Shown here: positions 43,507 to 52,090 of the stretch, in pieces
Layout of the letters: each line of letters begins with the position of its first letter
Numbering within the stretch: the first letter of the stretch is position 1
Origin: Treponema sp.
Lineage (GTDB): Bacteria; Spirochaetota; Spirochaetia; Treponematales; Treponemataceae
Assembly: GCA_016292805.1 (NCBI GenBank)
Contig: JAEDFM010000003.1
Coordinates: 26,494 to 90,493, forward strand
Length of the DNA: 64,000 nt
Direction of reading: 5' to 3'
Made by a program: the position numbers and the translations under genes
The notes under the pieces: generated by a model
Database searches by the model: none
Told to the model about the DNA's origin: nothing
What the model saw: only the letters and a program-made list of their open reading frames with translations

Positions 43507-44271
43507 GTGAAGAAAATTTTGTTCAGATTAAAATTTTATACAGTTACATTAATTCGTTTGGTGTATTCCTTTCTTAAAGGTGGCGAAAGTTGTGTTGTTT
43601 GCGGCAACTCATGTCTTTTAATACCTGTATGCAAATCCTGTAGAAAGGAAGCCTTTAGGGTTACTACTTCAAATGATCGATGTGAACATTGTGGTAAAGT
43701 TTTAATTTCTACAAAAGAAACTTGTCTTGAGTGTAGAGAAAATCCTGTTCTTGTCAGTACAGACTATACTATGCCTTTGTTTTCTTACAGATTATGGAAT
43801 AAAGAGCTTTTGTATTTGTGGAAAATGAAAAGCGTAAGAGCCCTTAGTGGATTTTTTGCGCTTAAGGTAGCCGTTGGATTGAAAGAGCTGGGAGTTGAGT
43901 TTATTGTTCCTGTTCCCCCTAGAAAAGGTAAAATTGCCAAAAATGGCTGGGACCAGATAGATGAACTGTGTTCTATTCTTGAGAATGTGTATGGTTTTGG
44001 TGTTTTAAAATTACTGGAACGAACTTCTAAAAAGCAACAAAAAAAACTGGACCGCAATGAGCGTTTACAGACTATAGAGTCTGCTTATGTTATGAAGAGT
44101 GACCGGGAAATTGAAAAAACATTAAAAAGGGGCGGCGGGTGTTTGCCAGGGGAGGTCTGTATTATAGATGATGTATGTACAACTGGTTCTACATTGGAAT
44201 GTTGTGCAAAACTTCTGAAACAATACGGAATTAAACGGGTAGGCGCGTTAACTTTGTTCATTGTTGATTAA
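43507..44271 (+). CDS. comF: ComF-family amidophosphoribosyltransferase-like protein
   Basis: A 254-residue protein with an N-terminal zinc-ribbon (CVVCGNSC...CKSC...CEHCGK...CLEC) and a C-terminal PRTase domain with the PRPP loop CIIDDVCTTGSTLE. ERTSKKQQKKLDRNER is the family's central motif. ComF members work in DNA uptake or repair; a role here is inferred. The start is GTG 43507. A short Gly-rich GC-rich patch (RGGGCLPGE) precedes the PRPP loop. It is followed by the cheW promoter. Confidence 0.85.
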   Translation: MKKILFRLKFYTVTLIRLVYSFLKGGESCVVCGNSCLLIPVCKSCRKEAFRVTTSNDRCEHCGKVLISTKETCLECRENPVLVSTDYTMPLFSYRLWNKELLYLWKMKSVRALSGFFALKVAVGLKELGVEFIVPVPPRKGKIAKNGWDQIDELCSILENVYGFGVLKLLERTSKKQQKKLDRNERLQTIESAYVMKSDREIEKTLKRGGGCLPGEVCIIDDVCTTGSTLECCAKLLKQYGIKRVGALTLFIVD

Positions 44272-44294
44272 GGAGAAAAGGTATAAGGTAAACA

Positions 44295-44323
44295 TTGCAA
44301 AAGTGTCAAATTCAGAGTATTAT
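44295..44323 (+). promoter_or_regulatory. cheW promoter
   Basis: TTGCAA (44295-44300), exactly 17 bases, TATTAT (44318-44323). It predicts a start near 44330 and a 39-base leader with GGAGGTG before the ATG, in contrast to the leaderless genes. Confidence 0.7.
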
Positions 44324-44368
44324 TATATTTAGTTTATCGGTAATTTGCTTAGCATTGGAGGTGTCTTT

Positions 44369-44848
44369 ATGGTAGCTGCTGATTCACAATTTCAATTAGT
44401 AACATTTCATTTGGGAGAAGAATTATATGGCGTTAATATCATGGATGTAAAAGAAATTGTAAGAATTTCTAATGTCCGTGCTATTCCAAATGCACCTTAT
44501 TATGTTGAAGGTTTTATTAATCTTCGTGGCGAAATTATTCCAATTATTGATTTGCACAAAAGATTCAGAATTCAGAATTCTTTTAAACCTGAAGATGTTG
44601 CCATGGATGGTGGATTCATCATTCTTAGCATTGAAGGAACAAAAATCGGAATCATTATTGATAAGGTAGAACGCGTAATCCCAGTTCGTGGTGATGAAGT
44701 AAAAGAACCTCCTCAGATGATTTCTGGAATTGGAAATGAATATGTCGAAGGTGTAGTAAAAGCAGAAACAGGCGGATATTTAATTATGTTAAATACTCGT
44801 AAATTATTTAATGCAAACGAATTACAAAAGATTTCTGAAGCACAATAA
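44369..44848 (+). CDS. cheW: Chemotaxis adaptor CheW
   Basis: CheW couples chemoreceptors to the CheA kinase. The whole 159-residue protein is one CheW domain: FQLVTFHLGEELYGVNIMDVKEIVRISNVRAIPNAPYYVEGFINLRGEIIPIIDL, then IGIIIDKVERVIPV. ATG 44369 is chosen over an upstream in-frame start (44345) because GGAGGTG lies 5 bases before it. The next gene starts on its stop codon (TAATG). cheA and receptor genes are elsewhere. Confidence 0.96.
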   Translation: MVAADSQFQLVTFHLGEELYGVNIMDVKEIVRISNVRAIPNAPYYVEGFINLRGEIIPIIDLHKRFRIQNSFKPEDVAMDGGFIILSIEGTKIGIIIDKVERVIPVRGDEVKEPPQMISGIGNEYVEGVVKAETGGYLIMLNTRKLFNANELQKISEAQ

Positions 44849-45906
44849 TGATACAGACATACAGTACAACTATTCGACGAAGAGAAATGGATGCAGTCTT
44901 AACCTGCATGGTAGATGAAAAAATTGGTCCTGGTGAATTAAACACTCGTTTGATTTCTCAGATTAAAGAATTCATTAAATGTGATGGTGCAGTTGCGTTA
45001 CGCAGTCCTGCTATTGCTTTAAAGTATGCCTTACTTTCACTGGATATTGAAGTAAACTCTAAAATTATGATTTCTGCTTTGGCTCCTGCCTGGCAGTATC
45101 AGGCTGTTGTGGATTTAGGTCATGAGCCTATGGTGCTTGATGTTGAAGAAGCAACTGGTCTTGTAGGTTTAGAAACAATACAAAATGCCGTTCAAAATGG
45201 TGGAAAAGTATTGCTTTTACATGAAAGTGAAGGAATTTTACCAGATCTGGCTGGAATTACTCAGCTTGGTGTCCCTGTAATTGAAGATATTTCACAGAGT
45301 GCAGGTGCTTCTGTTCCTGAAACAGATGAAAATGGTAATCCTACAGAAAAGCGTAAACAGGCTGGAACATTTGGTGTATTTACAATTCTTGGTCTTGAAG
45401 AAAGAGATGTAATTACTGCTGGTGGTGGAGCAGTTTTAATGGCTCCTGGCAGACGCGAATGGATTGTTCTTAAAAAGTTTGTAGATGAAGCTCCATTGAC
45501 AGATTTGCTTCCTGATATTAACAGTGCTTTAGCATGGGTTCAGGTAAAAGAATTTCACAGAAACGAAACAACTAGAAAAGAATTATTTAATTTATTCCAG
45601 CATGCTTGTATGATTGGTAGACACAAAATGTATGCTAGAGAAATGGAAGAAGGTTCGACTATGAGTTGTTTTCCTTTGATTCTGGCAAGTCCATTTAAGG
45701 ATGTTAAACAATATGCATCAAGAAAGGATATAGAAATTTCTTTAGCTTATGAAAATTCTGTAATTGCCTTAAAGCAGGAAGAATTAGGCGAAACTTGTAT
45801 TCATGCTAAATCTTTGTATTTACGCTGTGTTCACATTCCGTTGTATCCTCGATTAACACACGCTGAAAGTGCAAAAATTGTTAAAGTACTCAGTTCTTTA
45901 CCATAA
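44848..45906 (+). CDS. DegT/DnrJ/EryC1/StrS-fold protein lacking the PLP lysine
   Basis: A 352-residue protein with the aspartate-aminotransferase fold of the DegT family: AVALRSPAIALKYALLSLDI, APAWQYQAVVDLGHEPMVLDVE, VPVIEDISQSAGA, then FTILGLEERDVITAGGGAV. The family's PLP-binding lysine should lie in FxxxxxKxLTxGEGG; here Arg or Glu stands there, with no Lys in the segment, so the enzyme cannot form the internal aldimine in the usual way. It is translationally coupled to cheW and precedes nadK. Possible roles are a structural or regulatory protein or a dehydratase-like variant; substrate unknown. Confidence 0.8.
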   Translation: MIQTYSTTIRRREMDAVLTCMVDEKIGPGELNTRLISQIKEFIKCDGAVALRSPAIALKYALLSLDIEVNSKIMISALAPAWQYQAVVDLGHEPMVLDVEEATGLVGLETIQNAVQNGGKVLLLHESEGILPDLAGITQLGVPVIEDISQSAGASVPETDENGNPTEKRKQAGTFGVFTILGLEERDVITAGGGAVLMAPGRREWIVLKKFVDEAPLTDLLPDINSALAWVQVKEFHRNETTRKELFNLFQHACMIGRHKMYAREMEEGSTMSCFPLILASPFKDVKQYASRKDIEISLAYENSVIALKQEELGETCIHAKSLYLRCVHIPLYPRLTHAESAKIVKVLSSLP

Positions 45907-45919
45907 TTAAAAGATTTTT

Positions 45920-46765
45920 ATGATAAAAAAAGTTTTAATCATAATAAACATTACAAAAGATGACTCAATGAACTTAGCCAGAGAAATTTCAATCTGGCTT
46001 AAAGATAAATCTATTGATTGTGAATTCATCAGTTTTGATGGTTTTTGCGATAATTCACCAGTTATTGGTTACGACCTGGTAATAACTTTAGGTGGTGATG
46101 GAACTGTATTATGGGCTGCCAGAAATTGTCTTGAAGCAGATATTCCTGTTTTTCCTGTAAATCTTGGGCAGTTTGGTTTTATTGCTACTGTTGAACCTAA
46201 AAACTGGAAAAAAGCACTTACAGCTGTGTTAAAAGATAAGGCTGTATATTCATACAGAGGTATGACCCTAACTAAAGTTATTCGTAACGACAAAGTTGTT
46301 TATACTTCTTATGCATTAAATGATACTGTAATTAGTGCAGAAAAAACTGCAACAACAATAAATTTAAATATTACTTATAATGGGTCTCCTTTATGTGATC
46401 TTAAATCTGATGGTGTAATTTTTAGTACATCAACAGGTTCTACAGCTTATTCTGCGGCTGCTGGGGGACCGATTGTTAGTCCGGAATTAAATGCTGTTGT
46501 TATGACTCCAATTAATTCGTTTTCACTTTCAAGTCGTCCAATAGTTTTGAATCCTGATGGAGAAATTGCAATAAAGGTTGAAAAAAGCCGTACAAAAGAA
46601 ATAAACCTTATTGTAGATGGTCAGGAACCATTTTCCTTACTAACAGAAGATGTTGTTACTGTATGTAAGGCTAAAAAAGAAGCAAAGCTTTTATTCAGTA
46701 CTTCTGAAAATTTCTATAATGCTTTGCGTTCTAAATTGAATTGGTGGGGAGGTCCACATGCTTGA
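45920..46765 (+). CDS. nadK: NAD kinase
   Basis: Phosphorylates NAD to NADP. GGDGTVLWAAR (the GGDGT motif), NLGQFGFIA, LKSDGVIFSTSTGSTAYSAAAGGPI and PFSLLTEDVV are present. 281 residues is normal. It overlaps recN by 8 bases, a widely shared nadK-recN order. Confidence 0.96.
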   Translation: MIKKVLIIINITKDDSMNLAREISIWLKDKSIDCEFISFDGFCDNSPVIGYDLVITLGGDGTVLWAARNCLEADIPVFPVNLGQFGFIATVEPKNWKKALTAVLKDKAVYSYRGMTLTKVIRNDKVVYTSYALNDTVISAEKTATTINLNITYNGSPLCDLKSDGVIFSTSTGSTAYSAAAGGPIVSPELNAVVMTPINSFSLSSRPIVLNPDGEIAIKVEKSRTKEINLIVDGQEPFSLLTEDVVTVCKAKKEAKLLFSTSENFYNALRSKLNWWGGPHA

Positions 46766-48497
46766 AGATTTAACAATTAAAGACTTTGCACTCATCGATT
46801 CTGATTATCTTGAATTTGAAAAAGGTTTTACAGTTCTTTCAGGTGAAACTGGTGCCGGTAAATCTATTCTTATTGGTGCACTTTCTTTTCTTCTGGGTGG
46901 TAAAGCTGAAGTTTCTCAAATTAGACATGGAAAATCAGAAGCTTCTGTAAGCGGAACTTTTTTTATTCCAGAATTACCTGTTAGAAAAAATATTGATGAA
47001 GATGATGAGCCATTAAATGCAAGAGAGTGGCTTTATAAACATAATATTGAAATTGAAAACAATAGAGTTTTATTGCGCCGTTTTATTAGGGATTCTGGTA
47101 AATCAGGTGCCTGGATTGACGATACTCCTGTAACTCGTACAGATTTAGCTCAGTTTTCTTCATTTTTAGTTGATATTCATGGACAGCATGAGCATCAATC
47201 GTTGATGAAAGTTTCAGAACACAGAAAATTCTTAGATGCAAGAGCCGGTATTGTAGACGAAGTTGCAGAGTTTACTAAACTTTATGGGTTGCTTGTAGCT
47301 AAAAGAAAGGTTTTTGATTCCTATTCAATGAGCGAAGGTGAACGGGCACATAAACTGGAAATGCTTACTTTTGCTGTTAAAGAAATTGAAGATGCAAAAC
47401 TAAAAAAAGATGAAGATCAGACACTTGAAGATGAAGAAGCAAGATTATCATCTTTTGAAAAAATTTATTCAGATGTAGATACAATAGATCAGGCTTTGAA
47501 TGGAGATGATAACTGTATACTTTCTATCTTAAAGCGTATTCGTAGAGATTCTGGTCATGCAGCAGATATTGATAAATCTTTAAGCAGCTTAAATGAAAGA
47601 CTTGAATCTTCTTTTTACGAACTTTCTGATATTGCAAATGAGTTTTCATCTTATAAGAATAGTCTTGTTTTTGATCCAAACCGTTTACAGGAAGTTCAGG
47701 ATAGACTTTCATTAATTTATAATTTGAAGAAAAAATATTGTGCTTCTGTAAATGTTCCTTTAAGTGATTTATTTGCTTTTTACGAAGAATCAAAGAAATT
47801 TGTTGAAGAAAACTCAAATGGAAACAGCCAGAAAGATCTGCTTGCTACAGAAATCAAAAAGATTGAAAAAGAAGTTCTTATAAGAGCAGATGCAATTTCT
47901 AAGAAACGAAAAGCAGTTGCAGCGGAGCTTCAGAAACAGGTTGATGAAATTCTTGGAAATCTTGGTATGAGTGGTACACGGTTCGGTGTAAGCATTACAG
48001 AAAAAGATGCAAATGCTGTTGAACAGAAGTGCGGACCATACGGTAAAGATAATATTGAATTTCTTATTAGTGCAAACCCTGGTAATCCAATGCTTCCTCT
48101 TGCAAAAATTGCTTCAGGTGGTGAACTTTCCAGAGTTATGCTTGCCCTTAAAACTATTTTTGCACAGGCAGACAGTGTAGAAACGCTTATATTTGATGAA
48201 ATTGATACAGGTATTGGTGGTGAAGTTGCGGTTGCAGTTGGTGCACATATGAAAAAACTTGCAAAAAATCGTCAAATTTTCTGTATAACACATCTAGCGA
48301 GTATCGCAGTTTATGCCGATAATCAGATTAAGATAGAGAAAAGTGTTTCTGGAGAAATTACATCATCCAATGTATATCCTGTTACTGGTGAAAAACGGGT
48401 TGCCGAAATTGCTCGAATGCTCTCTGGTGATTCTGATACAGAACAGTCTCTGGAACATGCACGATCTATGCTATTAAAATATAGCGGAGAAAACTGA
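46758..48497 (+). CDS. recN: DNA repair protein RecN
   Basis: An SMC-like ATPase of double-strand-break repair. It starts MLEDLTIKDFALIDSDYLEFEKGFTVLSGETGAGKS (Walker A), has long coiled coils in the middle (about residues 150-370), and the C-terminal signature ASGGELSRVMLALK and Walker B TLIFDEIDTGIGG. ITHLASIA follows. 579 residues is normal. The stop overlaps the next ATG (TGATG). Confidence 0.96.
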   Translation: MLEDLTIKDFALIDSDYLEFEKGFTVLSGETGAGKSILIGALSFLLGGKAEVSQIRHGKSEASVSGTFFIPELPVRKNIDEDDEPLNAREWLYKHNIEIENNRVLLRRFIRDSGKSGAWIDDTPVTRTDLAQFSSFLVDIHGQHEHQSLMKVSEHRKFLDARAGIVDEVAEFTKLYGLLVAKRKVFDSYSMSEGERAHKLEMLTFAVKEIEDAKLKKDEDQTLEDEEARLSSFEKIYSDVDTIDQALNGDDNCILSILKRIRRDSGHAADIDKSLSSLNERLESSFYELSDIANEFSSYKNSLVFDPNRLQEVQDRLSLIYNLKKKYCASVNVPLSDLFAFYEESKKFVEENSNGNSQKDLLATEIKKIEKEVLIRADAISKKRKAVAAELQKQVDEILGNLGMSGTRFGVSITEKDANAVEQKCGPYGKDNIEFLISANPGNPMLPLAKIASGGELSRVMLALKTIFAQADSVETLIFDEIDTGIGGEVAVAVGAHMKKLAKNRQIFCITHLASIAVYADNQIKIEKSVSGEITSSNVYPVTGEKRVAEIARMLSGDSDTEQSLEHARSMLLKYSGEN

Positions 48498-49300
48498 TGG
48501 CAAAGATTTCAGAAGAAACAAGACTTCACTTTAGTGAAGCAGTACAACCTTACAAGAATAAAATTTCTCAGACATTAGAAAAAGAAAAAACAATGCTAAA
48601 CGGTATGCATAATGGTGATATCGATTACGAGAACAAAAAACTTATTCTATGTGAAGATATGATCTATGTTTCTTCTTTGTATATGGCGCAGAACAGCCTA
48701 TCCATTAAAATCATGGATGTAAAAAACAATGATGCTCTTAATGATGCCAGAAAAATACTTTATAAAGCTATCATCTATCTTGAAGAAATAGTTTCAAATA
48801 CCATCGATTGTCCATATACAGAATTATCAGATTTTCAGGACAAAATAAAAAATGTTGCAATTGCAAGACGCTATATGATTATAAGAAAACTTGGGCTTGC
48901 AATTACTATGTTAAAAGAAGCCTTTGGTGATAATTCAAAATGGAAATGGTCATTTGTAGAACTTGAAGGCCGTTATGCCACAGTAACTAAAAATCTTATA
49001 GATATGAAAACTGCTGTAAAGGATTATTTTGATCCACGATCACAGGACTATGAAACAACAGTTTTATTTATCAGACTTATTCAGAAATTATTAAATGCTT
49101 CTGCCACCGCATATCGCGATAAATACGAGCTTTCTACACGCCGTATTGATGATATGCGAAACGGAATAAAATATCTTCTTGCTTTGCGTAAACTTTACAT
49201 AGCCATCGGTAACTCTGAACAATCAGAAGAAGTAAAGAAAAAGGCTGTCGTTTGGAAAGACAAAATGGATGCTGACGCTAAAGCTGGTACAAGTAACTAA
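48497..49300 (+). CDS. Conserved helical hypothetical protein downstream of recN
   Basis: A 267-residue soluble, charged, mostly helical protein with no signal peptide. Segments such as LILCEDMIYVSSLYMAQNSLSIKIMD and KYELSTRRIDDMRNGIKYLLALRKLYIAIGN suggest bundled helices, and Ala/Lys at the end suggest a flexible tail. I recognise no family. Its start overlaps recN and an HD protein gene follows 22 bases later, so it belongs to the cheW-nadK-recN transcript. Confidence 0.55.
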   Translation: MAKISEETRLHFSEAVQPYKNKISQTLEKEKTMLNGMHNGDIDYENKKLILCEDMIYVSSLYMAQNSLSIKIMDVKNNDALNDARKILYKAIIYLEEIVSNTIDCPYTELSDFQDKIKNVAIARRYMIIRKLGLAITMLKEAFGDNSKWKWSFVELEGRYATVTKNLIDMKTAVKDYFDPRSQDYETTVLFIRLIQKLLNASATAYRDKYELSTRRIDDMRNGIKYLLALRKLYIAIGNSEQSEEVKKKAVVWKDKMDADAKAGTSN

Positions 49301-49322
49301 ATTTTAATCAAACTGGAAAGTT

Positions 49323-50543
49323 ATGGAAAAGAGTCTCGCTTTAAAAATATTTGAAGGATTTTCAATCCAGCGTTGGAATGACCTGGTTCGACCTTTTGAC
49401 CTTGTAGAAATGGATAAAGGTGGCGAAAAAATGGTTATTGCCTATATTCTTGGTAAATATGAAGAGAATAAAGGTAAAAAAATTGACTGGACCTGGATGA
49501 TTTATGCTTCATTTTTTGATCTTCTTAAAAAAATTGCTCTTTGTGATATTAAAGCACCTGTACAGCAGATGCTTCGTCGTGAATTTCCAGATGAGTACAT
49601 GCGACTTGATGAATGGGTTTTAAATCAATATCGTCAGTTAATTACCGATGATGATTTGTTTTCCCGATTTACAATTTATATTGGTCAAAAAGCTGGTTCT
49701 TTTTCAATTCCAGAAGAATTAAAAACTACAGTTCATGTTTATGAAGCTGCACATAAATATGCTACAATCCGTGAACTTGAAATGCTTGCTCCTGTAAATG
49801 AAAAAGAACGAATTTCTGATATTGATGCTCAGTTAAAGATTGGAATCCAGCCATATTTAGATTTGGAAGGATTACAGAAAATGATGACTCATCAAAAAGC
49901 TTTCAGTTTTGTACTTAAAATTGAACAGCTGCGCTTTCAGACAAGATGGAATCAAACTCCGCGAGTACCACAGACTTCTGTTTTAGGTCATTGTTTTTTT
50001 GTTGCAATCATGACTTTACTTATGGCAAAGGAAACAAATCCAAATATGTGCGAACGACGAATTGTAAATAACTTTTTCAGCGGACTATTTCATGATTTAC
50101 CAGAAAGTGTTACAAGAGATATTATTTCTCCTGTAAAGCAGGCTACAGATGAACTTCCAAATATTGTTAAAAAAATTGAAGATGAAATTGTTGCAAAAGA
50201 ACTTGTTCCCCTTATGGAAGATTTCTATGTAAGTGAAATTATGTATTATACTTCCGATGAATTTTCAGACCGTATTATTTCTGGTGATGGTGTAGTTCAA
50301 AAAGTTACCTGGGAAGAATTAAATACTAAATATAATTTTGAAGTATATAATCCTGTTGATGGACGACTTGTTCGTATTTGTGACCATTTAAGTGCTCTTA
50401 TGGAAGCTGATATTTCAATAAAACATGGTATTACTTCAACTCATCTTACAAATGGTAGGGAAGGTCTATTAAATCATTATAAGCCAGGGGAAGTAATTTC
50501 TGGTGTAAATGTAAATAGATTTTTTAATGCTGTTGTTTATTAA
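49323..50543 (+). CDS. HD-domain protein
   Basis: A 406-residue protein. The HD phosphohydrolase pattern appears in the second half: GHCFFVAIMTLLM (His), NNFFSGLFHDLPES (His-Asp) and DHLSALMEADIS (Asp). This resembles the YfbR/5'-nucleotidase-like HD proteins. The N-terminal half is unrecognised. The substrate could be a nucleotide, but this cannot be settled. It is the last gene before a LysM gene with its own promoter. Confidence 0.7.
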   Translation: MEKSLALKIFEGFSIQRWNDLVRPFDLVEMDKGGEKMVIAYILGKYEENKGKKIDWTWMIYASFFDLLKKIALCDIKAPVQQMLRREFPDEYMRLDEWVLNQYRQLITDDDLFSRFTIYIGQKAGSFSIPEELKTTVHVYEAAHKYATIRELEMLAPVNEKERISDIDAQLKIGIQPYLDLEGLQKMMTHQKAFSFVLKIEQLRFQTRWNQTPRVPQTSVLGHCFFVAIMTLLMAKETNPNMCERRIVNNFFSGLFHDLPESVTRDIISPVKQATDELPNIVKKIEDEIVAKELVPLMEDFYVSEIMYYTSDEFSDRIISGDGVVQKVTWEELNTKYNFEVYNPVDGRLVRICDHLSALMEADISIKHGITSTHLTNGREGLLNHYKPGEVISGVNVNRFFNAVVY

Positions 50544-50552
50544 AATGCTTAG

Positions 50553-50581
50553 TTATCTATTATCACAAATCTGCCGATAAT
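50553..50581 (+). promoter_or_regulatory. LysM gene promoter
   Basis: TTATCT (50553-50558), 17 bases, GATAAT (50576-50581). The expected start is 50588, the A of the ATG. The -35 is weak; the -10 matches in five of six bases. Confidence 0.5.
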
Positions 50582-50587
50582 ATAACT

Positions 50588-51514
50588 ATGAAAAAGCGAT
50601 TTATTTCTTTACTTATTACAATTTCTCTTTTTTCTGCTGGATTATTTGCAGAATCAACCTACACAGTTGAAAAAGGCGAAACTTTATACTCAATTAGCCG
50701 CAAATTTCAGATTACAGTCGCTGAATTAAGAGCCGCAAATAACATAAAAGAAAGTGATGTATTAAAAGCTGGACAGAAACTTACTATTCCAGAAGCAGAT
50801 ATTGGAACTGCAGCTGCACTTTCTACAACAAAAAACTCTACTGGAAAAATAACACCTTCTAAATCTACTACTTATACTGTTCAGAAAGGTGATACACTTT
50901 ATAGAATTGCAAAAAATAATAGTATGACAGTTGCTGAATTAATGGCTATGAATGGTCTTAATTCTAATTCAGTAATTAAAGCTGGTCAAAAATTAAAAAT
51001 TAATGCAAAAGGAACAACTACAGCTGAAGTTGCTGTAAAGCCAGCCCCTGCTAAACCTGTAAATACAGGTAATTCGTCTACAATTGATGAAACTATAATT
51101 AGCATAACAGACAAAGTTCCTGATACAAGAACTTATGGGAATACAGTAAATGCAGACAATTCAACAAAATGGCCGGTTGCTAATCCAAAAGTTACCACTG
51201 TTAAAGGAAAAGTTTCCGGAGTGCAGTTAAATGCCAAAGTAAATGAAGCGGTAAAATGTATTCATGAAGGAACTGTAATGTATGTTGGTACTTACCGCGG
51301 ATTTGGTCAGGTAGTATTTGTTCAGTCTAAAACAGGATTGATTTATGCTTATACAGGCTTAGGTTCTGTAAATGTAAAAAAAGGAGCATATCTTGTAGGT
51401 GATTCTGTAATTGGTACGGCTGGAGTTGATTCTCTTACAGGAAATTCTCAGATTACTTTTATGGTATTCCAGAATGGCCAGCCAATTGATCCAGCAAAAG
51501 CTCCAAGAAGTTAG
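50588..51514 (+). CDS. LysM protein with degenerate LytM (M23) domain
   Basis: A 308-residue exported protein: signal peptide (ISLLITISLFSAGLFAE), two LysM repeats binding peptidoglycan (STYTVEKGETLYSISRKF, TTYTVQKGDTLYRIAKNN), a linker and a C-terminal LytM fold (AVKCIHEGTVMYVGTYRGFGQVVFVQSKTGLIYAYTGLG). The M23 zinc/catalytic residues are missing: the HxxxD and HxH ligands read as Q, Y and QITF. It therefore probably regulates an amidase, like EnvC/NlpD, rather than cutting murein. Confidence 0.8.
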   Translation: MKKRFISLLITISLFSAGLFAESTYTVEKGETLYSISRKFQITVAELRAANNIKESDVLKAGQKLTIPEADIGTAAALSTTKNSTGKITPSKSTTYTVQKGDTLYRIAKNNSMTVAELMAMNGLNSNSVIKAGQKLKINAKGTTTAEVAVKPAPAKPVNTGNSSTIDETIISITDKVPDTRTYGNTVNADNSTKWPVANPKVTTVKGKVSGVQLNAKVNEAVKCIHEGTVMYVGTYRGFGQVVFVQSKTGLIYAYTGLGSVNVKKGAYLVGDSVIGTAGVDSLTGNSQITFMVFQNGQPIDPAKAPRS

Positions 51515-52090
51515 TTACAAACGATTATTATATCTGTCACAAATTTTAATAAAAAGATTCATACAGGTAAGGGCATCATCCATAGCACGATGGGAGGTGC
51601 CCTTATTTATTTGAAGATAATCTGCAAGAAAATCAAGTTTATGTCGTGGTAAATATGGATATACCCATTTTGAATATCTTAATGTATCAATGGTTTTATT
51701 GCGGGCAGGGGTAATATCAGCTCTTTCAAGTTCAGAATTGATAAAATTTAAATCAAACTGTGCATTGTGAGCAATTAAAATGTTATTGGAAATATAATTT
51801 TTAAACTCTGGAAGCAATACTTTTATATCTGGACATTCCATTACCATAGAGTCTGTAATATGTGTAAGTTGTGTTATGAAAGGTGGAATTGGAAAACCTG
51901 GATTAAAAAGATGTTCCCAGGAAGAAATAATGCCGTCTTTGTTAAAAGTGACGGCACCAATTTCAATTATTCTACTGTCTGAAGGTGAAACGCCTGTAGT
52001 TTCAGTATCAAACGCTGTAAAAACTGCGCCTGCATTGTAGAGCAGGTGCAGTTTTTTATAATCAGTCAGAATCTTATTTAGATGCTGCAT
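51515..52090 (-). CDS. DNA polymerase III epsilon-like 3'-5' exonuclease
   Basis: A DEDDh exonuclease: Exo I AFDTETTGVSPSDSRIIEIGAV, Exo II LIAHNAQFDLNFI, Exo III HRAMDDALTC. I take ATG 52090 (protein MQHLNKILTD, 191 residues); an upstream extension would run into the phosphohexomutase coding end. It overlaps that gene's 3' end by 17 bases, so it is in the same transcript. It could be proofreading, or RNA trimming as in oligoribonuclease relatives. Confidence 0.85.
   Translation of the reverse strand: MQHLNKILTDYKKLHLLYNAGAVFTAFDTETTGVSPSDSRIIEIGAVTFNKDGIISSWEHLFNPGFPIPPFITQLTHITDSMVMECPDIKVLLPEFKNYISNNILIAHNAQFDLNFINSELERADITPARNKTIDTLRYSKWVYPYLPRHKLDFLADYLQINKGTSHRAMDDALTCMNLFIKICDRYNNRL

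Noticed and set aside
44125..44155. GC-rich Gly-rich patch in comF
   Set aside because: It is compositionally odd but has no palindrome and is short; I cannot call it an insertion.
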